In this document: positions 1 to 4,769 of the stretch, one piece after another | How the letters are laid out: each line of letters begins with the position of its first letter | How positions within the stretch are numbered: position 1 is the first letter of the stretch | NCBI GenBank assembly: GCA_913054565.1 | Contig: CAJXHW010000095.1 | Span: 1 to 6,801, forward strand | Source of the DNA: an uncultured Kordia sp. | Lineage (GTDB): Bacteria > Bacteroidota > Bacteroidia > Flavobacteriales > Flavobacteriaceae | Direction of reading: 5' to 3' | DNA: 6,801 bases | Translations under genes and position numbers: made by a program | Notes under the pieces: generated by a model | The model's input: only the letters and a program-made list of their open reading frames with translations | What the model was told of the DNA's origin: nothing | The model's database searches: none

Positions 1-13
1 ATATTTTTTTTTA

Positions 14-21
14 CAAAGATA
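14..21 (-). promoter_or_regulatory. Bacteroidota -7 promoter element facing out of the left edge
   Basis: Read on the minus strand this is TATCTTTG, an exact match to the Bacteroidota -7 consensus TANNTTTG, followed by an A-rich stretch. It points leftward, so it would start a transcript for a gene beyond position 1. No convincing TTTG -33 element lies about 19 nt upstream, so this rests on the -7 match and on its place in an otherwise gene-free 72 bp gap. Eight-base matches with two free positions arise easily by chance in AT-rich DNA. Confidence 0.45.
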
Positions 22-72
22 CACAGCCTTAGATAATCTGACTTCATTTACACTAACTAATTTCTTGTGAAA

Positions 73-405
73 TTAACACTTCTTTAATTCTTTTGAAGGA
101 TCCCAAAAACATTCTGATAACTGTTGAATTTGATTATCTATAATTTCTACCCCTTCATTTTCTAGCAATTGCTGCATGAGGTTTGTTCCTTGAAAATGAT
201 GTTTTCCTGTCAGCAACCCCTTTTTATTAACTACTCTATGTGCAGGCACCCCTTTTATATGTGAGGCATTCATTGCCCAACCTACCATTCTTGCGCCTTT
301 TGCCATGCCTAAATACACTGCAATAGCACCATAAGATGTTACTCTACCTTCAGGTATTAACCGCACCACCTCATACACTCGTTCAAAGAAATTTTTAGAC
401 TCCAA
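73..405 (-). CDS. Alkyltransferase-like protein (MGMT/Ogt C-terminal fold, Cys replaced by Ala)
   Basis: This 110-residue protein matches the DNA-binding and active-site domain of O6-alkylguanine-DNA alkyltransferases. Visible signatures are GRVTSYGAIA (about residues 20-29), the helix-turn-helix region around GARMVGWAMN, and PAHRVV at about 54-59, followed by GLLTGKHHF. In true MGMT/Ogt the motif is PCHRV, with Cys accepting the alkyl group. Here that position is Ala, so the protein cannot do suicidal alkyl transfer. Known alkyltransferase-like (ATL) proteins, usually PWHR, instead bind alkylated guanine, flip it out and hand it to nucleotide excision repair; that role is inferred here. The start is TTG, 2 nt after the stop of the upstream exporter gene; no ATG is available near the expected N-terminus, and the frame is open only 18 nt further upstream (ATT at 421-423). 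It is the last gene of the trmB operon and is probably translated by coupling. Confidence 0.88.
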   Translation of the reverse strand: MESKNFFERVYEVVRLIPEGRVTSYGAIAVYLGMAKGARMVGWAMNASHIKGVPAHRVVNKKGLLTGKHHFQGTNLMQQLLENEGVEIIDNQIQQLSECFWDPSKELKKC

Positions 406-407
406 TA

Positions 408-1028
408 TTATAAAAGACTCAATTTAATAAGAGATAGAATTGCTAGTATTAAAGCCAAAGCACTTAATACATAATTTGTATTTCTACTGAAATTTTCACT
501 TTTATCAGACTTTTTAAACAACACGATGTATGTGCTAATTGCTGAAAAACTCCCCAATACAATTGCTAAAATAAAGATGATAACATCTGATGTAGAAAAA
601 CTAAAATTACCAGAAGTTGTTAAAGTGGTACACACAAAACTATAAAATGGAATAGGGAATACATTTAGCACCGAAAAAATCACACCCTTTAAAAACAAAT
701 TCCTCTTCTTTTTTAATTCAATGTTTTTAGGTGTTACTTTTGCTTTTGCTGCGAAGAAAAAATAAATAGCCAAACAAAAGAATATTGCTACTCCAACTTC
801 TTGAATTATTGACAACTCATCTTCAGATAAATTTAAAAACTCAGCAATCAACACTGCAATTCCTGCCTGAGCTGCAACAACCAAACACGCGCCCAACGTA
901 AACATTAATGCGCGTTTTCTTCCTTGCTCAACACTAATCTTTGCTGCATTTATATTTAGTATTCCGGGGGGCAACACTCCAAAGAACGACCACAAAAAAC
1001 AATATAAAAACAGGACCGATAAGTGCAT
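408..1028 (-). CDS. LysE/RhtB-family transporter (probable small-metabolite exporter)
   Basis: This 206-residue, very hydrophobic protein has about six predicted membrane helices (roughly residues 4-22, 41-65, 77-96, 113-133, 148-171 and 185-204). The LysE-type signature is in the first helix and loop: PPGILNINAAK at 20-30, followed by the polar EQGRKRAL segment and a Gly/Ala-rich second helix. A basic cytoplasmic loop (about 95-113) separates the two halves. Family members export amino acids or other small compounds across the inner membrane; the substrate cannot be read from the sequence. The ATG start directly abuts the trmB stop (TAA then ATG, zero gap), and the stop lies 2 nt before the next gene, so it is the middle gene of a three-gene operon. 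The length is normal for the family. The family call is fairly secure, the function only general. Confidence 0.8.
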   Translation of the reverse strand: MHLSVLFLYCFLWSFFGVLPPGILNINAAKISVEQGRKRALMFTLGACLVVAAQAGIAVLIAEFLNLSEDELSIIQEVGVAIFFCLAIYFFFAAKAKVTPKNIELKKKRNLFLKGVIFSVLNVFPIPFYSFVCTTLTTSGNFSFSTSDVIIFILAIVLGSFSAISTYIVLFKKSDKSENFSRNTNYVLSALALILAILSLIKLSLL

Positions 1029-1703
1029 TTATTTTATTTTAAATTTAATATACGTAATTGCTTTATCGACTTCTAAATACTGCTTTTCATAAAATGTTTG
1101 AATTGCAGTAACTTCTTTTGGCGACCCTTCATTTCTATACACGTTATGGTTTGCGTACTCTACCTCATGTCCTGCTCCGTGCAACAACCCTAAAGTGTAG
1201 CCATGCATAAATTCGCTATCCGTTTTTAAATGCACTACTCCATTTTCATTTAATACCGTTTTGTATTTTTCTAAAAACTCAGCATTTGTTAAACGATGTT
1301 TTGTTCGTTTGTATTTAATTTGAGGGTCAGGAAAAGTAATCCAAATTTCACTAACTTCATTTGCTTCAAATATTGATGTGATTAATTCAATCTGAGTTCT
1401 TACAAAAGCTACATTAGACATATTATTCTCTAATGCAGTTTTAGCTCCTCTCCAAAACCTAGCTCCTTTTATATCTAATCCAATAAAATTTTTGTCTGGA
1501 AAAAGCTCACCTAAACTAACAGAATACTCTCCTTTACCACAACCTAACTCTAAAACAATAGGGTTATCATTCTTGAAAAAATCTGAATTCCACTTTCCTT
1601 TTAATTTGAATCCATCACTAACCAATTCTTCTCTAGTTGGTTGAAAAACATTTGAAAAAGTTGCATTTTCATTAAACCGTTTTAGCTTATTCTTACTTCC
1701 CAC
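1029..1703 (-). CDS. trmB: tRNA (guanine-N7-)-methyltransferase TrmB
   Basis: This 224-residue enzyme uses S-adenosylmethionine to form 7-methylguanosine at position 46 in the tRNA variable loop. The Rossmann-type class I methyltransferase signatures are clear: motif I LELGCGKGEYS (51-61), the acidic strand GLDIKGAR (75-82), and the TrmB-specific FPDPQIKYKRTKHRL (124-138), with catalytic-region Asp126 followed by a basic patch suited to tRNA. A C-terminal block, SPKEVTAIQTFYE (194-206), is the equivalent of the conserved T-x-x-E region. The start is GTG; it gives MGSKNKLKRF, the N-terminus I expect for Bacteroidota TrmB, and an AGGA lies just upstream, unusually close. It is the first gene of the operon and diverges from the glycosyltransferase gene across 67 bp. 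Its downstream partners have no obvious link to tRNA modification, so the operon may be only one of convenience. Confidence 0.95.
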   Translation of the reverse strand: MGSKNKLKRFNENATFSNVFQPTREELVSDGFKLKGKWNSDFFKNDNPIVLELGCGKGEYSVSLGELFPDKNFIGLDIKGARFWRGAKTALENNMSNVAFVRTQIELITSIFEANEVSEIWITFPDPQIKYKRTKHRLTNAEFLEKYKTVLNENGVVHLKTDSEFMHGYTLGLLHGAGHEVEYANHNVYRNEGSPKEVTAIQTFYEKQYLEVDKAITYIKFKIK

Positions 1704-1770
1704 TCCTGTATAATTTTTGGTAAAAATAAAAAATTAATGTGGCAAATAATGTAACTTGCTTTTATTATTC

Positions 1771-2829
1771 ATGACAAACACTAAAAACATACTTGTAGCA
1801 CCACTAAACTGGGGTTTAGGCCATGCCACAAGATGCATACCCATTATTAATGCTTTATTAAATAATGGATTTACACCAATTTTAGCTTCAGATGGTGACG
1901 CTTTAGTGCTGTTACAAAAAGAGTTCCCAGACTTAAAAAGCTTTCAATTACCCTCATACAATGTTAAATATTCAAAAGACGGCCGCTTTTTTAAATGGAA
2001 AATACTCAGAAATATACCTTACTTAATTACAGCTGTACTAAAAGAACATCAACAAATTAAAAGTCTTGTTGTTAAACTAAACCTTTCTGGCATTATTTCA
2101 GACAACAGACTTGGTGTTTACCACAACACTATTCCATCGGTTTATTTATCTCATCAACTGACCGTTTTAAGCGGCAATAGCACATGGCTTACAAGTAAAT
2201 TACACCTAAAAACTATTGCTAAATTTAACGAATGCTGGGTACCAGACATTAGCGGAAACACCTCTTTTAGTGGTAAATTAGGGCATTCAAAAAAACATCT
2301 TGATAATGTAAAACACATTGGAATATTGAGTCGGTTTAAAAAAACTGATCTTGCTAAAACCTATGATTATTTAGTTATTCTGTCTGGCCCAGAACCTCAA
2401 CGCTCCTTTTTAGAAACCAAGCTCCTTAATGAATTTAGAAAAACTACAAAGAGTGTTTTATTTATTCGCGGTAAAATATCAACCAAACAACATGTAAAAA
2501 CTACAAAAAACATAACTGTTTATAATTTCATGACCAGTCTTCAACTTGAAGATGCAATTAACAGAAGTACTATGGTCATTTCCAGATCTGGCTATACAAC
2601 CATAATGGATTTGGCTACAATTGGCAAGAAAGCGTTTTTTATTCCAACACCAGGACAATATGAGCAATTGTATTTAGCTGAACGAATGAATGATTTACAA
2701 TACGCACCTTACGCTTTACAAGAACACTTTAGTTTTAATGATTTAGAAAAAGTAAAGAACTATAAAGGGCTTTATACCTCTAAAAAAACAACTAATTTTA
2801 ATAACTTGTTTGAGTTATTTCTGAACTGA
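1771..2829 (+). CDS. MurG-like (GT28-type, GT-B fold) glycosyltransferase
   Basis: This 352-residue protein probably transfers a sugar from a nucleotide donor. The N-terminal half opens with a Rossmann strand and the glycine loop NWGLGHATRCIP (13-24), as in MurG and related GT-B enzymes. The C-terminal half has the donor-binding region SRSGYTTIMDL (271-281), followed by PTPGQYEQLYLA (292-303), equivalent to the MurG stretch that contacts the nucleotide sugar. It is not MurG itself: the pattern differs and no peptidoglycan genes are nearby. The acceptor is unknown; envelope glycolipid or polysaccharide is plausible. The ATG at 1771 was chosen. An in-frame TTG at 1756 would add only a hydrophobic MLLLF stub absent from the usual fold start. 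No signal peptide or membrane helix is evident, so it is cytoplasmic or peripheral. Its 3' end overlaps the kinase gene on the other strand. Confidence 0.85.
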   Translation: MTNTKNILVAPLNWGLGHATRCIPIINALLNNGFTPILASDGDALVLLQKEFPDLKSFQLPSYNVKYSKDGRFFKWKILRNIPYLITAVLKEHQQIKSLVVKLNLSGIISDNRLGVYHNTIPSVYLSHQLTVLSGNSTWLTSKLHLKTIAKFNECWVPDISGNTSFSGKLGHSKKHLDNVKHIGILSRFKKTDLAKTYDYLVILSGPEPQRSFLETKLLNEFRKTTKSVLFIRGKISTKQHVKTTKNITVYNFMTSLQLEDAINRSTMVISRSGYTTIMDLATIGKKAFFIPTPGQYEQLYLAERMNDLQYAPYALQEHFSFNDLEKVKNYKGLYTSKKTTNFNNLFELFLN

Positions 2830-3852
2830 TTTTAATGTAAATGAAAATTCTGAACCTAAACCGTATTCACTTTCAACATATATTTTCTGGTCATGTGCTT
2901 CTATAATATGTTTTACAATAGACAGGCCTAACCCTGAGCCCCCTTCGTCTCTTGAGCCACTTTTACTAACTCGATAAAATCGCTCAAATAATCGAGATAA
3001 ATGTTTTTGTTCAATTCCTTCGCCATTATCTGTAACACGAACAACTACTTTCTCTTTATTTAGCTGCTCTATACTTATTTCTGTAGTTCCATTTTTTTGA
3101 CCGTATTTAATAGAATTCACTATTAAGTTTGTAATCACTTGCCTTATTTTTTCTTTATCTGCTTTTACTATAACCGGCCCATTATACATCTTGTCAAACA
3201 CTAAAGAAATACCTTTTTCATGAGCTTTAATTTCAAACAACTCAAAAACATCATGTATCATTTCAACAACATCAAACTCCTCTTTACTTAAACTCAGGTT
3301 TCCAACTTCAATATTAGTAATCAAGTCTAAATCGTCAACAATATAAATTAATCGCTCTACACCTTTACTTGCCCTATCCAAATACTTATCCCTAACATTT
3401 ACATCTTCTACGGCACCATCCATTAACGTTAAAATATAACTTTGCACCGTAAATAATGGTGTTTTTAGCTCATGGGCAATATTACCCATAAACTCTTTAC
3501 GGTAGTTATCCCTGATTTGAAGAGTTTCTATTTTTAATTTGTTTTTAGCAGCTATCCTTTTAACATCACTTGTTAGCGTACTAATATCTGTAGTAACCGC
3601 CTCTGGGCTCAGCATCGTTTTATCTAGCAACGACACATCTTCATAGGTTTTTTTTATCAGTCGGTAAATAAATTTTTCTGATCTAAATTGGATAACAACC
3701 AGACTAGACAAAAACGTAATTAAAAGAAACCCTATTGTTTTTATTACACTTACCTGTTTATAAAAAAAGCACAAAATCAACAAGGCTATTATTAGGGTAA
3801 TAACCAATGAAGAGTAAAGCGCAAATTTGTATGTTTTTTTAATTTTTATCAT
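2815..3852 (-). CDS. Sensor histidine kinase, PhoR-type, minimal membrane anchor
   Basis: This 345-residue kinase autophosphorylates on His and passes phosphate to the response regulator encoded just upstream. Two membrane helices (about 11-30 and 37-55) are separated by only some six residues, so there is almost no periplasmic domain. A predicted helical linker (about 56-115) carries no HAMP or PAS domain that I can recognise. The HisKA domain has NIAHELKTP with phospho-acceptor His127. The ATPase domain shows an N box (TNLIVNSIKYG, 241-251), G1 box DNGEGI (275-280), F box LFERFYR (288-294) and G2 box GGSGLGL (304-310), all intact. The ATG overlaps the regulator's TAA by one base (TAATG), implying translational coupling. 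Lack of an extracytoplasmic sensor suggests it senses through a partner, as PhoR does with the Pst transporter; that and the PhoR label are inferences supported by the Pho-box-like repeats upstream of the operon. Confidence 0.9.
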   Translation of the reverse strand: MIKIKKTYKFALYSSLVITLIIALLILCFFYKQVSVIKTIGFLLITFLSSLVVIQFRSEKFIYRLIKKTYEDVSLLDKTMLSPEAVTTDISTLTSDVKRIAAKNKLKIETLQIRDNYRKEFMGNIAHELKTPLFTVQSYILTLMDGAVEDVNVRDKYLDRASKGVERLIYIVDDLDLITNIEVGNLSLSKEEFDVVEMIHDVFELFEIKAHEKGISLVFDKMYNGPVIVKADKEKIRQVITNLIVNSIKYGQKNGTTEISIEQLNKEKVVVRVTDNGEGIEQKHLSRLFERFYRVSKSGSRDEGGSGLGLSIVKHIIEAHDQKIYVESEYGLGSEFSFTLKSVQK

Positions 3853-4538
3853 TAACTCACAACAAACTTATAACCAACACCTTTTACGGTTTTAAATGAA
3901 TTATCTCCTACTTTTTCTCTCAATTTTCTAATATGCACATCAATTGTTCTTCCTCCAACAACAACTTCATTACCCCAAACAGAGTTTAATATTTCATCTC
4001 TGGTAAATACACGTCCAGGTTTTGATGCTAATAATGATAATAATTCAAATTCTTTTCTAGGCAATATTAGTTCTTCTCCATTATTCACTACTTTGTATTC
4101 ATCCCTATTAATTGTTAGGTTTCCTAAATTTATTGCGGTAGATTCTTCTTTATCAATTGTTGATCTGCGTAACAATCCTTTAACCTTACTTAATAACACT
4201 TTTGGTTTTACCGGTTTGGTAATATAATCATCTGCTCCAGCGTCAAAACCAGCTACTTGAGAGTAATCCTCACTTCTAGCTGTTAAAAATGTAATTATGG
4301 TATTTGACAATTCTGGTATTTTTCTAATTTGTTCACAAGCTTCTACACCATCCATTTTTGGCATCATCACATCTAAAATGATTAAATCTGGTTGCTCTTT
4401 TTTAGCCACTTCTATCGCCTCTACACCATTAGTTGCTGTAAACACGCGGTAACCTCCTGATGATAAATTATAACCTACTATTTCTAAAATATCAGGCTCA
4501 TCATCAACTAATAAAATCTTAATTATGTCAGTACTCAT
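3852..4538 (-). CDS. Response regulator, OmpR/PhoB family (PhoB-like)
   Basis: This 228-residue DNA-binding regulator has a complete receiver domain: acidic pair Asp12-Asp13, phospho-acceptor Asp56 in IILDVMMPKMDG, switch residue Thr86 (FLTARSED) and Lys108 in the KPVKP segment. A short linker (about 124-137) leads to a winged-helix domain. Its features are ELILPRKEFELLSLL (156-170), the RVFTRDEIL segment, the recognition helix in RTIDVHIRKLREKVG (197-211) and the closing wing VKGVGYKF (218-225). Members of this family bind tandem direct repeats about 11 bp apart, and exactly such repeats lie upstream of this gene. It starts at ATG, about 25 nt downstream of a good -7 element, and leads the operon with the kinase gene. 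Family assignment is certain. PhoB orthology is inferred from the kinase's architecture and the operator, and a different envelope-stress regulator remains possible. Confidence 0.93.
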   Translation of the reverse strand: MSTDIIKILLVDDEPDILEIVGYNLSSGGYRVFTATNGVEAIEVAKKEQPDLIILDVMMPKMDGVEACEQIRKIPELSNTIITFLTARSEDYSQVAGFDAGADDYITKPVKPKVLLSKVKGLLRRSTIDKEESTAINLGNLTINRDEYKVVNNGEELILPRKEFELLSLLASKPGRVFTRDEILNSVWGNEVVVGGRTIDVHIRKLREKVGDNSFKTVKGVGYKFVVS

Positions 4539-4563
4539 TTATATCTTAAATTATGATCTGAAC

Positions 4564-4594
4564 CAAAGGTACTATATAAATCAAACTTATTAAA
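4564..4594 (-). promoter_or_regulatory. Promoter of the two-component operon
   Basis: On the minus strand, TACCTTTG at 4571-4564 matches the Bacteroidota -7 consensus TANNTTTG exactly. A TTTA (4594-4591), one base off the TTTG -33 element, lies 19 nt upstream. Transcription would begin roughly 20 nt before the regulator's ATG at 4538. The Pho-box-like repeats end 3 bp upstream of the -33 element, where a PhoB-type activator would contact the polymerase. Confidence 0.6.
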
Positions 4595-4597
4595 CGA

Positions 4598-4635
4598 ATA
4601 ACAACAAGATAACACTCTCATAACATTTCTTAACC
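4598..4635 (-). promoter_or_regulatory. Pho-box-like operator: three TGTTAT repeats at exact 11 bp spacing
   Basis: Read towards the response regulator (minus strand), TGTTAT occurs at 4625-4620, 4614-4609 and 4603-4598, each start exactly 11 bp from the next, with unrelated 5 bp spacers. A degenerate fourth unit, GGTTAA at 4635-4630, sits 10 bp further upstream. The E. coli Pho box is a direct repeat of CTGTCAT with an 11 bp period, placed next to the -35 region. Here the core differs from TGTCAT by one base and the array ends next to the -33-like element. This fits autoregulation by the adjacent regulator. The repeats are seen directly; the binding protein is inferred. Confidence 0.6.
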
Positions 4636-4661
4636 TTAAAGAAACACACAAAAAGCCTTGA

Positions 4662-4678
4662 TGTTATTATACCGTTAA
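4662..4678 (+). promoter_or_regulatory. Possible second Pho-box-like half pair facing the secreted-protein gene
   Basis: On the plus strand TGTTAT (4662-4667) is followed 11 bp later by CGTTAA (4673-4678), sharing the GTTA core and period of the operator on the other strand but pointing rightward. It lies about 48 bp upstream of the -7 element of the secreted-protein gene, somewhat further than a textbook activator site abutting -33. With only two units, one degenerate, it may be chance. Confidence 0.3.
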
Positions 4679-4725
4679 AATTAACCGATTAGCTCCACCT
4701 TATTACTAATTTCATTATTTTTTTG

Positions 4726-4733
4726 TAATTTTG
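4726..4733 (+). promoter_or_regulatory. -7 promoter element of the secreted-protein gene
   Basis: TAATTTTG matches TANNTTTG exactly and lies 36 nt before the ATG at 4770, giving a plausible untranslated leader of about 30 nt. No TTTG or TTG -33 element is present at the usual distance (about 4703-4706 reads TTAC), which would suit a promoter needing an activator. The leader has no Shine-Dalgarno sequence and is A/T-rich, normal for the phylum. Confidence 0.5.
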
Positions 4734-4769
4734 CTGCTCATGTTTTACTAACTATTTAATACAATTATT

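Noticed and set aside
58..75. Perfect 7 bp inverted repeat with a TTGT loop overlapping the stop of the alkyltransferase-like gene
   Set aside because: The stem is almost all A/T and no T-tract follows on the minus strand, so I could not call it a terminator.
1709..1719. TATAAT / TAATTTTTG as a promoter for the glycosyltransferase gene
   Set aside because: It is one base longer than TANNTTTG, no -33 element is in place, and the 67 bp region is so A/T-rich that such matches are expected. No clear minus-strand promoter for trmB was found there either.
2479..2667. Minus-strand open frame of 62 codons inside the glycosyltransferase gene
   Set aside because: It lies wholly within a well-supported gene on the other strand and its translation resembles no domain.
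4626..4644. Inverted repeat TTTCTT / AAGAAA with a 7 nt spacer in the divergent regulatory region
   Set aside because: It is short and A/T-rich, with no second copy near the other promoter. The direct repeats beside it explain the region better.
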